From JADKAV01 sp041393775 (GTDB lineage: Bacteria; Actinomycetota; Actinomycetes; S36-B12; UBA10799), in assembly GCA_041393775.1 (NCBI GenBank), contig JAWKJM010000004.1:62001-126000 (forward strand): a stretch of 64,000 bases of DNA, in the 5' to 3' direction. This document shows, in pieces, positions 22,942 through 32,166 of this stretch. The translations under genes were made by a program, and so were the position numbers. How positions within the stretch are numbered: the stretch's first letter is position 1; each line of letters begins with the position of its first letter. A model generated the notes under the pieces. It did not search any database, was not told where the DNA came from, and saw only the letters and a list, made by a program, of their open reading frames with translations.

Positions 22942-24006
22942 GTGCACCTGCCCGACTTCCCGTGGGACCGGCTCGCAGGCGCCAAAGCCGTGGCCGCCGT
23001 GGTTGGGGGCGGCATGGTGGATCTGTCGGTGGGCACACCGGTGGACCCCACGCCCGCGCTGATCCAAGCGGCTCTGAAACAGGCGGCGGACTCACCGGGC
23101 TATCCGACCGTGCACGGCACCGCGGCCGTGCGCGAGGCCGCGGTCGACTGGTTGCAGCGGGCGCTCGGCGTCACAGCCGATCCGGCTGACGTCCTGCCCC
23201 TGATCGGCACCAAGGAATTCGTGGCATGGCTGCCGACACTGTTGGGCATGGGGCCCGCGGACACGGTGGCTTCGCCGACGGTGGCTTACCCCACCTACGT
23301 CGTCGGCGCCATGATCGCGGGCTGCGAGTCCGTGGAGGTCGGGGAGCCGGCAGCGCTTACCTGGCTGAACTCGCCGGCGAACCCGACAGGTGCGGTGATG
23401 TCCGTCGGCGAGTTGCGCGACGTGGTGACGCGGGCGCGTGACCACGGCTCGATCGTGGCCAGCGACGAATGCTACATCGAACTCGGCTGGGATGCCGAAC
23501 CGGTCTCGGTCCTGCACCCGAGTGTGTGCGGAGGTGATCACAGCGGGCTGATCGCCGTCCACTCGTTGTCGAAACGGTCGAATCTCGCCGGTTATCGTTT
23601 CGGTTTCGCCGTCGGTGACCCGGACCTGATCCGGCGGCTGTTGGCTGTGCGCAAGCATGCGGGCATGATGGTTCCGCTGCCCGTGCAGGCCGCCGCCGCC
23701 GCCGCCCTGCTCGACGACGAGCACGTGCTCGTTCAGCGGGAACGGTATCTGCGCCGAAGGGAGATCTTGTGTTCGGCGCTGGAGTCAGCCGGCTTCCGAA
23801 TCGAGCAATCCCATGCGGGGCTGTATCTGTGGGCCACCCGCGATGAGGCGTGCTGGGACAGCGTGGACTGGCTGGCTCACCGGGGAATTCTGGTCGCGCC
23901 CGGCGACTTCTACGGGCCCGGCGGCGCACGGAACATCCGGGTGGCGCTCACCGCGAGCGATGCCGATGTGGACCTGGCGGCACAGCGGCTGAGCCTCGCC
24001 CCATGA
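22942..24006 (+). CDS. dapC: Succinyldiaminopimelate transaminase
   Basis: PLP enzyme (class I aminotransferase) that makes N-succinyl-LL-2,6-diaminopimelate in lysine and cell-wall synthesis. It has 354 residues. The N-terminus LPDFPWDRLA is a hallmark of the actinobacterial DapC group. The PLP-binding pattern includes SPANPTG, ASDECYIELGW and SLSKRSNLAGYRFGF (Schiff-base lysine in SLSKRSN). GTG at 22942 sits five bases after the ferredoxin stop. With dapD and dapE close by, the succinylase branch of the pathway is nearly complete in this window. Confidence 0.92.
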   Translation: MHLPDFPWDRLAGAKAVAAVVGGGMVDLSVGTPVDPTPALIQAALKQAADSPGYPTVHGTAAVREAAVDWLQRALGVTADPADVLPLIGTKEFVAWLPTLLGMGPADTVASPTVAYPTYVVGAMIAGCESVEVGEPAALTWLNSPANPTGAVMSVGELRDVVTRARDHGSIVASDECYIELGWDAEPVSVLHPSVCGGDHSGLIAVHSLSKRSNLAGYRFGFAVGDPDLIRRLLAVRKHAGMMVPLPVQAAAAAALLDDEHVLVQRERYLRRREILCSALESAGFRIEQSHAGLYLWATRDEACWDSVDWLAHRGILVAPGDFYGPGGARNIRVALTASDADVDLAAQRLSLAP

Positions 24007-24059
24007 CGAATCCGTGCCCTGTTACCTCACCGTTACCCGAGCGGGGATAGCGTGTTGGC

Positions 24060-25343
24060 GTGAGCGAATTCGTCCTGAATGGCCCAGATGTCAACCTGGA
24101 ACTGCCGGTCGTGGCGGCCACGGACGGTGAATCCGGCCTCGATTCCTCGAAGTTGCTGTCCAGCACCGGGTACGTGTCGCTGGACACCGGCTTCGTGAAC
24201 ACCGCCGCGTGTACATCGGCGATCACGTACATCGATGGCAACGCGGGGATCCTCCGGTATCGCGGATACCCGATCGAACAGTTGGCCCAGCAGTCCACCT
24301 ACCTCGAGTCCTCATACCTGCTGATCTACGGCGAACTGCCCGCCGCCGATCAGTTGAGCGCCTTCGATCAGCGACTGCGGATGCACACGATCCTGCACGA
24401 GGATCTGCGGCGCTTCTTCGACGGGTTCCCGCGTGATGCCCATCCGATGCCCGTCCTGTCGAGCGCGGTCAGCGCGCTGTCGACCTTCTACCAAGATTCC
24501 CTCGACCCGTTCGATGACGACGAGGTGGAGATCTCCACCCATCGGCTGCTCGCCAAACTTCCCACCATCGCGGCCTATGCCTACCGGAAATCGCTGGGCC
24601 AGCCCCTGATGTATCCGGACAATTCCCTGAATCTGGTGGAAGGCTTCCTGCGGATGACGTTCGGGTGGCCCGCCGAACCGTACGTGAACGATCCGGTGAT
24701 CGCCCGGGCGATGGACATGCTGCTGCTCCTACATGCCGACCACGAGCAGAACTGTTCGACCTCCACCGTGCGGCTCGTAGGCTCGTCGCACGCCAACCTC
24801 TTCGCCTCGGTGTCGGCCGGGGTGAACGCCCTGTTCGGGCCCTTGCATGGCGGCGCCAACCAGGCGGTCCTGGAGATGCTCGAATCGATCCGCGACTCCG
24901 ACGAGTCGGTCGACGACTTCATCGTCCGCGTGAAGAACCGCGAGGACGGCGTCAAGCTGATGGGCTTCGGGCACCGGGTCTACAAGAACTACGACCCGCG
25001 TGCGACGATCGTGCGCGAGACGGCCGACGAGATCTTTGCCCATCTGCAAGTCGACGACCCGCTGTTCGGGATCGCCAAACGACTCGAGGAAGTGGCACTG
25101 GCCGACGATTTCTTCATCTCGCGCAAGTTGTATCCCAATGTCGACTTCTACACCGGCCTGATCTATCGGGCGATGGGATTCCCCACCCGGATGTTCCCGG
25201 TCTTGTTCGCGCTGGGGCGGCTGCCGGGCTGGATCGCCCAGTGGCGCGAGATGATCAAGGACCCGCAGACGAAGATCGGCCGCCCACGCCAGGTGTACAT
25301 CGGAGCGACCGAGCGCGACTACCTGCCCATGGGACAACGCTGA
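24060..25343 (+). CDS. gltA: Citrate synthase
   Basis: Condenses acetyl-CoA and oxaloacetate, opening the TCA cycle. It is 427 residues, the hexameric type II length. The sequence shows YIDGNAGILRYRGYPIEQLA, HADHEQNCSTSTVRLVGSS, GPLHGGANQAV, FGHRVYKNYDPRA and NVDFYTGLIYRAMGFP. These give the catalytic His of LHGGANQ, the His of FGHRVYK and the Asp of VDFY. The start is GTG at 24060. A hemerythrin-domain gene follows with a one-base overlap. Confidence 0.95.
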   Translation: MSEFVLNGPDVNLELPVVAATDGESGLDSSKLLSSTGYVSLDTGFVNTAACTSAITYIDGNAGILRYRGYPIEQLAQQSTYLESSYLLIYGELPAADQLSAFDQRLRMHTILHEDLRRFFDGFPRDAHPMPVLSSAVSALSTFYQDSLDPFDDDEVEISTHRLLAKLPTIAAYAYRKSLGQPLMYPDNSLNLVEGFLRMTFGWPAEPYVNDPVIARAMDMLLLLHADHEQNCSTSTVRLVGSSHANLFASVSAGVNALFGPLHGGANQAVLEMLESIRDSDESVDDFIVRVKNREDGVKLMGFGHRVYKNYDPRATIVRETADEIFAHLQVDDPLFGIAKRLEEVALADDFFISRKLYPNVDFYTGLIYRAMGFPTRMFPVLFALGRLPGWIAQWREMIKDPQTKIGRPRQVYIGATERDYLPMGQR

Positions 25344-25939
25344 TGGCGGTCGACTTCGCGATGAACGGTATGCTCCACCGGGCGATGCTGCGCGAACTCG
25401 ACCGGATCGAGGCGCTGATCGGTGCGGGCGACACCGCAGGGGCGCGCAAGCACTGGCGCTTCTTCTCGCAGAACCTGCACCAGCATCACGAGAACGAGGA
25501 CAAGTACCTTTGGCCGATGATCCGGCAGCGTTCCACTGACGCCGGCGAACTGGCTACGGTGGACGCGATGGAGGCCGAGCACGGGCAACTCCACGGGGCG
25601 CTTGACGTGTGCGACAGCGATTTCGCCGGCGCCGGCGCGCTGCCGGATGACGCCACCAAGCACGTCCGGGCGCTACGGCTGGTACTGGCTGCACACAGCG
25701 CCCATGAGGAGGCGGACGCGGAAAGGATCTTGGCCAAATACGTCACCGCGCCGGACCTCAAACCATTCAACGACGCCAACAAGAAGAGTCCGAACGCGAT
25801 GCTCGTGTTCCCCTGGATCGCCGACGGCGGGTCGGCGAGCGATCAGGCAGTCTTCGACGTGCTCCCCGGCCCGGTGCGCCTGTTCCTCAAGCCCATGATG
25901 AACCGCAAATACCGGGCGTGGCTGAAGTCCGCGGACTGA
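25343..25939 (+). CDS. Hemerythrin HHE domain protein
   Basis: A 198-residue four-helix protein likely to bind a di-iron centre. Ligand motifs are visible in order: an early His (GMLHRAMLRELDR), HQHHENEDKYLWPMI, EAEHGQLHGAL and AHSAHEEADAERIL. The last part (RLFLKPMMNRKYRAWLKS) is basic and may touch the membrane. Its ATG overlaps the gltA stop (TGATG), so it is co-translated with citrate synthase. Roles in oxygen or NO sensing and detoxification are known for the fold; none can be assigned here. Confidence 0.82.
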   Translation: MAVDFAMNGMLHRAMLRELDRIEALIGAGDTAGARKHWRFFSQNLHQHHENEDKYLWPMIRQRSTDAGELATVDAMEAEHGQLHGALDVCDSDFAGAGALPDDATKHVRALRLVLAAHSAHEEADAERILAKYVTAPDLKPFNDANKKSPNAMLVFPWIADGGSASDQAVFDVLPGPVRLFLKPMMNRKYRAWLKSAD

Positions 25940-25955
25940 TCGGTCCTTCTGCTCG

Positions 25956-25974
25956 GCCCACGTTCGAGGTGGGC
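25956..25974. terminator. Short hairpin between convergent genes
   Basis: GCCCAC and GTGGGC pair over 6 bp around a 7-nt loop, between the ends of the hemerythrin gene and dapD. It is weak and only suggestive. Confidence 0.3.
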
Positions 25975-26017
25975 ACTGGCCCGGGCCCGCCCGCACCTGA
26001 TGCCTGGAAAGGCGCGA

Positions 26018-26941
26018 CTAGTTCTTGTGCAACTCCTGGTTCAGTTCCCCCCACGTCCCGGAGCGCCGTACCGCTTCCAGCGTCCCTGACACCGAGTTGC
26101 GGCGGAAGAGCCATCCGGGCTCACCGGAGAGGTCTCGGGCCTTGACCACAGTGCCATCGGGCGTCGACAGTTTCGAGCCTGCGGTGATGTAGCAGCCGGC
26201 CTCCACGATGCAGCCGTCTCCCAGCGAGATCCCGACGCCCGCGTTCGCGCCGATCAGGCAGCCCTCACCGATGGAGATCACCTCGCTGCCACCGCCGGAC
26301 AGGGTGCCCATGATCGAGGCCCCGCCGCCCACATCCGAGCCGTCCCCGACCACCACGCCCGCAGAGATCCGGCCCTCGACCATCGATGCGCCCAGCGTGC
26401 CGGCGTTGAAGTTGCAGAATCCCTCATGCATCACCGTTGTCCCATCGGCCAGGTGCGCGCCGAGTCGCACGCGGTCGGCGTCGGCGATCCTGACCCCCGA
26501 CGGGACGACGTAGTCCACCATCCGGGGGAACTTGTCGATGCTGAGCACGGTCAGGTGCTGGCGGCGTGAGCGCGCGCGGACCCGGGTGGCGTCCAGGTCG
26601 GAAAGAGCCACGGGTCCGACCGAGGTCCAGGCCACGTTGGGCAACAGGCCGAAGACGCCTTCCAGGTTGATCGTGCGCGGTTGCACGAGTCGGTGCGAGA
26701 GCAAGTGCAGCCGCAAGTACACATCGGCGGTGTCCACCGGAGGTTCGGAGAGATTCTCTATCACGGTCACGACGGTCTCGACCCGGACATCGCGGATCTG
26801 GTCGCGATCGATCGCTGTCGAGATGTCGAAGGCATCCGAGGGCTGGCCGGTCAGGCCCGGGCTCGGGTACCAGACGTCGAGCACCGTCTCGCCCGCGATG
26901 GTGGCCAGCCCGATCCCGCTGGCCGCTGAACTGTTGAGCAT
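26018..26941 (-). CDS. dapD: Tetrahydrodipicolinate N-succinyltransferase
   Basis: Transfers succinyl from succinyl-CoA to tetrahydrodipicolinate in diaminopimelate synthesis. It has 307 residues, with the N-terminal actinobacterial domain beginning ASGIGLATIAGETVLDVWYP. A left-handed beta-helix of hexapeptide repeats (about 190-270) includes VMHEGFCNFNAGTLG, MVEGRISAGVVVGDGSDVGG and CLIGANAGVGISLGDGC. ATG at 26941 was preferred to one at 26983, because it places the conserved GIGLAT at the expected distance from the start. Divergent from dapE across a 249-bp control region. Confidence 0.94.
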   Translation of the reverse strand: MLNSSAASGIGLATIAGETVLDVWYPSPGLTGQPSDAFDISTAIDRDQIRDVRVETVVTVIENLSEPPVDTADVYLRLHLLSHRLVQPRTINLEGVFGLLPNVAWTSVGPVALSDLDATRVRARSRRQHLTVLSIDKFPRMVDYVVPSGVRIADADRVRLGAHLADGTTVMHEGFCNFNAGTLGASMVEGRISAGVVVGDGSDVGGGASIMGTLSGGGSEVISIGEGCLIGANAGVGISLGDGCIVEAGCYITAGSKLSTPDGTVVKARDLSGEPGWLFRRNSVSGTLEAVRRSGTWGELNQELHKN

Positions 26942-27069
26942 GGGTCCCAGCCTGCCACTGGTCAAGGCCGGTGGGCGCCGCATCCGAGGAATGCGGCTCG
27001 TCGTGTCAGTGGTCAGCGGGGTCGGCCCGCCCTGATCCCCGACGCTTTGTCCGCGCGTTGACTGCTGCT

Positions 27070-27101
27070 GGTGCCGATTCCTAAACGATTCGGCTGGCAC
27101 C
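27070..27101. promoter_or_regulatory. Dyad in the dapD/dapE divergent control region
   Basis: GGTGCCGA faces TCGG...GGCACC across CTAAACG, an imperfect dyad at the centre of the 249-bp region between the divergent dapD and dapE starts. It could be a shared operator for lysine-pathway control. There is no known motif match, so this is a positional inference. Confidence 0.25.
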
Positions 27102-27190
27102 CCACTGCAATCAAGTGCTCGAACGGACTCATCGACGCTCGGCGCCGGGTGCTGAACGGGCGCAGCAGGCAGTGCGCATACTGTGGATCG

Positions 27191-28243
27191 ATGCTCGATC
27201 TTTCAGCTGACGTCGTGAACCTGACCGCCGCCCTGGTCGATATTCCCAGCGAATCCCGCCACGAACAGCGCATCGCCGACGCCGTCGAAGATGCGTTGCG
27301 GACGTGTTCGCACCTGGAGGTTACCCGGTTCGAGAACACTGTGGTGGCCCGGACCGACCTCGATCGCGCCGAACGAGTGGTCCTCGGAGGCCATCTCGAC
27401 ACGGTCCCGGCCGCCGACAATCTGCCGCACCGCATCGCCGATGGGAACCTGTACGGTCTCGGCGCCAACGACATGAAAGGCGGGGTGGCAGTGGCGCTGC
27501 GGTGCGCTCACGAGTTGACCGAGCCGACCCGCGACGTGACCTACGTCTTCTACGAGTGCGAGGAGATCGATGATGAGTTCAACGGCCTACGCAGGCTGTC
27601 GGTGGCGCACCCCGGCTTCCTCGAGGCCGACTTCGCGGTCCTCATGGAACCCAGCAACGCCAGTGTCGAGGCCGGCTGTCAGGGGACGCTGCGCGCGCAT
27701 GTCCGGACGTCCGGTGCCCGCGCACACTCCGCCCGATCCTGGCTGGGGAGCAACGCGATCCACGCGGCCGCGGATATTCTCCAACGGCTCAATGATTACC
27801 AGCCACGCACGGTGGACATCGACGGGCTCGAATATCGCGAAGGGCTCAACGCGGTCGGCATCGTAGGCGGTGTCGCCGGCAATGTGATCCCGGACGCGTG
27901 CGTTGTCACGATCAACTACCGGTACGCGCCCGACCGAAGTCCGGTTGCCGCACTCGCGCATATGCAGGAGGTCTTCGACGGCTATCCTCTCGAAGTGGTC
28001 GACAACTCCCCGGGCGCGCTCCCCGGACTGACCCACCCTGCGGCGGTCGCCTTTCTCACCGCCACCGGCGCGGTACCGCGACCGAAGTTCGGGTGGACCG
28101 ATGTGTCCCGCTTCTCCTCGTTGGGAGTCCCGGCCGTCAACTTCGGGCCCGGCGACCCGTCACTGGCGCACACGCGGGGGGAGTACGTGCCCATCGCGCA
28201 CCTTCAAGAATGTGAGACGCAGATTCTGGAGTGGTTGAGGTGA
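27191..28243 (+). CDS. dapE: Succinyl-diaminopimelate desuccinylase
   Basis: Di-zinc M20 amidohydrolase that releases LL-diaminopimelate. It is 350 residues, with VLGGHLDTVPA (zinc His and Asp), LGANDMKGGVAVAL (bridging Asp), FYECEEIDDEFNGL (catalytic Glu-Glu) and FGWTDVSRFSSLGVPAVNFGPGD near the C-terminus. The dimerisation domain shows GARAHSARSWLGSNAIH. This is the actinobacterial DapE group. ATG at 27191 was chosen over an upstream ATG at 27071, which would add 40 unrelated residues. Confidence 0.93.
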   Translation: MLDLSADVVNLTAALVDIPSESRHEQRIADAVEDALRTCSHLEVTRFENTVVARTDLDRAERVVLGGHLDTVPAADNLPHRIADGNLYGLGANDMKGGVAVALRCAHELTEPTRDVTYVFYECEEIDDEFNGLRRLSVAHPGFLEADFAVLMEPSNASVEAGCQGTLRAHVRTSGARAHSARSWLGSNAIHAAADILQRLNDYQPRTVDIDGLEYREGLNAVGIVGGVAGNVIPDACVVTINYRYAPDRSPVAALAHMQEVFDGYPLEVVDNSPGALPGLTHPAAVAFLTATGAVPRPKFGWTDVSRFSSLGVPAVNFGPGDPSLAHTRGEYVPIAHLQECETQILEWLR

Positions 28244-29199
28244 AGCGCCATCTGATCGCGATCAGTGCAGCCGGCCTGTGTGCCGGCGTGGCCGGAGCGG
28301 GTCTGTACCCCGCGAGCGGCGTCTGGAAGCCCAAGCCGAAAGCGACCTCGTGGGCTCATCAGGGGTTGAAGCAGATTCGCGGGGTGGACGTCTCGCGGTG
28401 GCAGCACATCGGCCCCGGGGTGCTGAACTTCAACAAGCTGCAGAATCGGGGCGTCCGATTCGTCGTCATCAAGTCCGGCGACACCTCGTGGTCGGCGCAC
28501 CGCGAAGCCGGCTACTGGTACGCGCGTGACAAGGCTGCGGCCCGGCGCGCCGGTCTTCTGGTGGGTGCCTACTACTACGCGACGCCGACCAGTCGGAAGC
28601 GGGCTGTGGTCCGCGACGCCAAACGTCAGGCGCGCAAGGCCTCAGCGCGGGTGGGACGGCTGCCCAAGGGGCACCTGCCGCTCGCCCTGGACCTGGAGAC
28701 CGAAGCCACCTCGTTGGGCCGCAAGAAGCTGACCCGATGGACATTGACATGGTTGCGAGTCGTGGAGAAGCGCACCGGCCGCACACCGTGGTTCTACTCC
28801 TACACCCGCTACATGGAGCGAAGGCTGCTGCCGAAGCCGAAACTGTTGAGTTATCCGCTGTGGCACGCGAACTGGGGGCTGTTCCTCAAGGACCGACCTA
28901 TGCAGATCCGTGGCTGGCCGGCGGATCACGCTCGGATCTGGCAGTTCACCGACAACGGGCGGCTGCCGGGCTCCGGGTCGCGGGTCCTCGACCTCAACGT
29001 CTATCGCGGCACCGGGGAGGAGCTGCTCGCCGAGGCGGGACTGGGCAGGAAGGCTGCGAAGCGCTACGGCATCCCACTGTCGCCCGAACCGACCCCGAGC
29101 GTCACCGCGACGCCCAGCAGCGAGCCGACGAGCAGCCCGTCGCCGACGGTGTCCGCACCTCCGACGACTTGGGCGCCTGCCACGACACCAGTGCCCTGA
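28240..29199 (+). CDS. Exported glycoside hydrolase family 25 protein (lysozyme-like)
   Basis: A GH25 muramidase-like enzyme of 319 residues that probably cuts peptidoglycan outside the cell. The N-terminus is a signal peptide (KRH, then a hydrophobic Ala/Gly-rich core). The barrel begins RGVDVSRWQHI (catalytic Asp region) and includes LALDLETEA (acidic catalytic pair), PWFYSYTRYMERRL and RIWQFTDNGRLPGSG. The last 35 residues are a Pro/Ser/Thr-rich, probably unstructured tail. GTG at 28240 overlaps the dapE stop (GTGA) with GGAG eight bases upstream; GTG at 28231 is an alternative. Confidence 0.85.
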   Translation: MKRHLIAISAAGLCAGVAGAGLYPASGVWKPKPKATSWAHQGLKQIRGVDVSRWQHIGPGVLNFNKLQNRGVRFVVIKSGDTSWSAHREAGYWYARDKAAARRAGLLVGAYYYATPTSRKRAVVRDAKRQARKASARVGRLPKGHLPLALDLETEATSLGRKKLTRWTLTWLRVVEKRTGRTPWFYSYTRYMERRLLPKPKLLSYPLWHANWGLFLKDRPMQIRGWPADHARIWQFTDNGRLPGSGSRVLDLNVYRGTGEELLAEAGLGRKAAKRYGIPLSPEPTPSVTATPSSEPTSSPSPTVSAPPTTWAPATTPVP

Positions 29200-29293
29200 G
29201 TCGGGCGACCGGGGTTCTCATGCCACCAGGCGTTTGCCGGGGCGTAAGCGTCATGTCCCCAGGAGGACATCCGTAGACCTTTACGGTGGCGTC

Positions 29294-30052
29294 ATGAACG
29301 ATGCTTCCGAAACCTGGTACTCACCCCCGTCACCGCAGCGACACCGGGGCCCGGTGGTCCTGCGCGGGCGGCAGGCTCGCGGGTCCACCACCGACCAGCG
29401 GCTGCTGGACAGCCGTGCTGCCGGGGACTGGGTGCACACCGATCCTTGGCGGGTGCTGCGGATCCAGGCGGAATTCGTCGAGGGGTTCGGGGCGATGGCC
29501 AACGTCGGGCCCGCCATCTCGGTTTTCGGAAGCGCCCGGACCGCACGCGACCATCCGGAGTACGTGGCGGCCGAGGACGTCGGAGCGCGACTAGTGCGCG
29601 CGGGCTACGCGGTGATCACCGGCGGCGGTCCCGGAATCATGGAGGCGGCCAACAAGGGGGCCTTCGAAGCAGGCGGGTCCAGCATCGGGCTCGGGATCGA
29701 GCTGCCGTTCGAACAGGGCATCAACCAGTGGGTGGAGATCGGTGTCAACTTCCGCTACTTCTTCGCGCGGAAGACCTGCTTCGTCAAGTACAGCAACGGC
29801 TTCGTGGTGTTTCCCGGCGGGTTCGGCACTTTGGACGAACTGTTCGAAGCGCTGACTCTGGTCCAGACGCAGAAGGTCACTTCGTTCCCGATCGTCCTAG
29901 TGGGTACTCAGTACTGGGGCGGCCTCGTGGACTGGATCCGGAACACGCTGGCCACCGAGGCGAAGATCAGCGTCGGCGACCATGAGCTCATCCACCTGAC
30001 GGACGATCCCGAGGAAGTGGTTCGGGTGGTTCAGCGGGTCGACCGACCGTAG
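29294..30052 (+). CDS. LOG family Rossmann-fold protein (TIGR00730 group)
   Basis: A 252-residue member of the lysine decarboxylase-like LOG family, several of which are cytokinin riboside 5'-monophosphate phosphoribohydrolases. The conserved motifs are ISVFGSARTARDHPEY, ITGGGPGIMEAANKGAFEAGG and FVVFPGGFGTLDELFEALTLVQT, together forming the PGGxGTxxE active site. The N-terminal 60 residues are an actinobacterial extension with RQARGSTTDQRLL. Same relative place as the mycobacterial LOG gene after dapE (by recall). ATG at 29294. Confidence 0.9.
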   Translation: MNDASETWYSPPSPQRHRGPVVLRGRQARGSTTDQRLLDSRAAGDWVHTDPWRVLRIQAEFVEGFGAMANVGPAISVFGSARTARDHPEYVAAEDVGARLVRAGYAVITGGGPGIMEAANKGAFEAGGSSIGLGIELPFEQGINQWVEIGVNFRYFFARKTCFVKYSNGFVVFPGGFGTLDELFEALTLVQTQKVTSFPIVLVGTQYWGGLVDWIRNTLATEAKISVGDHELIHLTDDPEEVVRVVQRVDRP

Positions 30053-30461
30053 TCGCCTGGCGAGTGCCGGTCCCCGCGACGTCAGCAGGTCCGGTACGGA
30101 CCACCGAAGGTTGTGCATCGCGCGACCACCGCTGCCCTGGCCCTCTCGGGCGGGCAATTCACGAGTCATCTGGCACCGGCTGGCAGTTGCCGATCGAACT
30201 GGCCGGCGATCAGCGCGTCAGAATGCAAAATGATCAGACTTCTGGAGGGCGGGCCGTGGGGCAACTTCGCTGTCGGGTCACGATCGTTTTGCAGACTGAC
30301 GCGGACGCACGAGTCGTGCAGGAGAGCGTTCCGGCCAGGCGGTCACCAGCCTGACAGAGGAACGCGCTGGTGGCTGCCAAGATGTGACCTCACCGGGCCG
30401 GATCGGGCATAGCGGTCGTGTGCTCGACGGGAGCGATCAAGGACATGTCACGGTGGGCATC
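30053..30461. other. 409-bp gap without a supported gene
   Basis: The gap lies between the LOG gene end and the folP-like gene end, so it is convergent. Short frames on the plus strand (for example 30064-30354) have no family resemblance, no ribosome site and poor third-position GC bias. No hairpin of note was found. Confidence 0.5.
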
Positions 30462-31322
30462 TCAAGCCAGTCCGCGCCGGTTCACGGCCGGTTGCCGGGT
30501 CCCGGCGATCGCCTGGACCATGCGCAGGACATCGAAGGTCTCTAGCACCTCGTGGACCCGGTACGCCCGCGCTCCGAGCCACGCGGAGATGGCCGTCGTC
30601 GCGAGGGTGCCGGCCAGTCGCTCGCCCACGGGCCGGTCCAACGACTCCCCGATGAAGTCCTTGTTGCTCAAGGAGACCAGCACCGGCCACCGGCTCGCGA
30701 CCATTTCGGGTAGCCGACGGGTGCATTCCAAGGAGTGGCGGGTGTTCTTGCCGAAGTCGTGGCCGGGGTCGATCAAGATGCTGGTCGGGGACACGCCCAG
30801 GTCCACGGCGCGCTCCGCCTGCGCCACGACGTCGGCCTGCACCGCTGCCACCACATCCGGGTACTGGACACGGTGCGGCCGGGTCCTGGGCGCCAGTCCT
30901 CCCGCATGCGTGCACACAAGGCCGACGCCGAACCGCGCGGCCACAGCCGCCAACTGCCGGTCGTGGCCACCCCATGCGTCATTGAGCAGCGAGGCGCCCT
31001 CAGCGCAAACGGCAGCACCCACGTCAGAACGCCAGGTGTCCACCGAGATCACCACGTCGGGGTAGCGGGAGGCGACTTCGGCGACAAAGGAAACCACACG
31101 GCGTTTCTCCTCTTCCGAGTCCACTGCTTCACCCGGTCCTGCCTTGACACCGCCGACGTCCACGATCTGGGCGCCTTGCGCGACGACCTGATCGACCCGG
31201 TCCAGCGCTGCATCATGGGCGTAGGTGGCGCCCCTGTCGTAGAACGAGTCGGGGGTCCTGTTGATTATGGCCATGACGAGCAACTCGTCATCGGAAAAGC
31301 TGTGGCGGCCGAACGTCAGCAC
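30462..31322 (-). CDS. Dihydropteroate synthase-like protein (FolP2 group)
   Basis: TIM-barrel pterin-binding protein of 286 residues. MAIINRTPDSFYDRG, QIVDVGGVKAGPGE (DVGG in place of the usual DIGGESTRPG), VVISVDTWRSDV, SLLNDAWGG, ILIDPGHDFGKN and LVSLSNKDFIGE are all present. This resembles mycobacterial FolP2, a paralogue reported to lack normal dihydropteroate synthase activity; the isolated position away from folate genes agrees. GTG at 31322 has GGAGGA six bases upstream; GTG at 31328 is closer to the ribosome site than usual. Divergent from the DivIVA-domain gene by 66 bp. Confidence 0.87.
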   Translation of the reverse strand: MLTFGRHSFSDDELLVMAIINRTPDSFYDRGATYAHDAALDRVDQVVAQGAQIVDVGGVKAGPGEAVDSEEEKRRVVSFVAEVASRYPDVVISVDTWRSDVGAAVCAEGASLLNDAWGGHDRQLAAVAARFGVGLVCTHAGGLAPRTRPHRVQYPDVVAAVQADVVAQAERAVDLGVSPTSILIDPGHDFGKNTRHSLECTRRLPEMVASRWPVLVSLSNKDFIGESLDRPVGERLAGTLATTAISAWLGARAYRVHEVLETFDVLRMVQAIAGTRQPAVNRRGLA

Positions 31323-31388
31323 TGGCACTCCTCCCTCGAAGTGCCAGACTGTCAGGTATCGCCCGCAACCGCGAAAGGAGTTCCCGGC

Positions 31389-31727
31389 ATGCCTATTGTG
31401 TTCGCGGTGCTGGCCTTGGTCCTGATCGTGGCGCTGGCCCTGATCCTCTCGGGGCGGCTTCCGGCCGTCCCACAGCCCACTCGCGACAGATACGTGGCCC
31501 GGCTGCCTGAACAGCCCAGCGCCACGGACGTCGACCAGTTGCGCCTGCCGGTCGCATTCCGGGGCTACCGCATGGACGAGGTGGACATCGCACTAGCGAC
31601 GCTGCGCACCCGGATCGCCACGCTGGAAGCCGAGCTGGTGGCCGAGTCGGCGCCGACGTCGTCCGGCCAGGGCCCGGATCAGACCTCTCCGTTCGCACCA
31701 CCGGACTCCGCCGGCGACGATGCCTGA
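31389..31727 (+). CDS. Small membrane protein with DivIVA-like motif
   Basis: 112 residues with one N-terminal membrane helix (VFAVLALVLIVALALIL). A Pro-rich linker and the short DivIVA-type motif LPVAFRGYRMDEVDIALATL follow, then a coiled-coil stretch (RTRIATLEAELVAE) and a disordered tail. The motif is found in actinobacterial division and growth-pole proteins. It corresponds in place to the small DivIVA-domain gene beside folP2 in mycobacteria (by recall). ATG at 31389 has GAAAGGAG eight bases before. Its stop overlaps the next gene by eight bases. Confidence 0.8.
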   Translation: MPIVFAVLALVLIVALALILSGRLPAVPQPTRDRYVARLPEQPSATDVDQLRLPVAFRGYRMDEVDIALATLRTRIATLEAELVAESAPTSSGQGPDQTSPFAPPDSAGDDA

Positions 31728-32166
31728 GCCCAAGACGCTGCAACTGACGGTTGACGTACCAGCCCCCCCGCGAACCGTGTTCGCCGCCGCGACTGATTGG
31801 GGTGCCCAGCATGAGTGGATGCTCGGAACCCGGGTGCGCGCCGACCGGCACCAGGGCCGGGGCGTGGGCGGTGGCATCGCCGCCTTCACCGGAGTCGGAC
31901 CTCTGGGCTTCTGGGACACGATGATCATCACCAGGTGGGACGAACCGAAGGTGGTGCAGGTCGATCACACCGGCAAGGTCGTCAGGGGTATCGGGGTCTT
32001 CCGGGTCGAGCGTGCCGGCAACGGCAGCCGCCTCGTCTGGCGGGAGGAAGTAGACCTGCCGCTCGGATGGCTGGGCGGTCCGGGCTGGTACGTGGTGAAG
32101 CCCGTTCTGGCGGCTGCGGTGGCCCTGTCCCTGCGGCGGTTCGCACGATTCGCGGTCCGCGCCTAG
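31720..32166 (+). CDS. SRPBCC family protein
   Basis: 148 residues with the START/Bet v1-like helix-grip fold pattern. It opens with LQLTVDVPAPPRTVFAAATDW, followed by a beta sheet (GGIAAFTGVGPLGFWDTMIITRWDEPKVVQVDHTG region) and a long C-terminal helix (VVKPVLAAAVALSLRRFARF). Members bind hydrophobic ligands or act as polyketide cyclase-like enzymes; no ligand can be proposed. It overlaps the DivIVA-motif gene and is probably co-translated with it. Confidence 0.8.
   Translation: MPEPKTLQLTVDVPAPPRTVFAAATDWGAQHEWMLGTRVRADRHQGRGVGGGIAAFTGVGPLGFWDTMIITRWDEPKVVQVDHTGKVVRGIGVFRVERAGNGSRLVWREEVDLPLGWLGGPGWYVVKPVLAAAVALSLRRFARFAVRA

Noticed and set aside
30064..30354. Small plus-strand frame after the LOG gene
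   Set aside because: No ribosome site and composition unlike the coding neighbours; the residue pattern is not protein-like.
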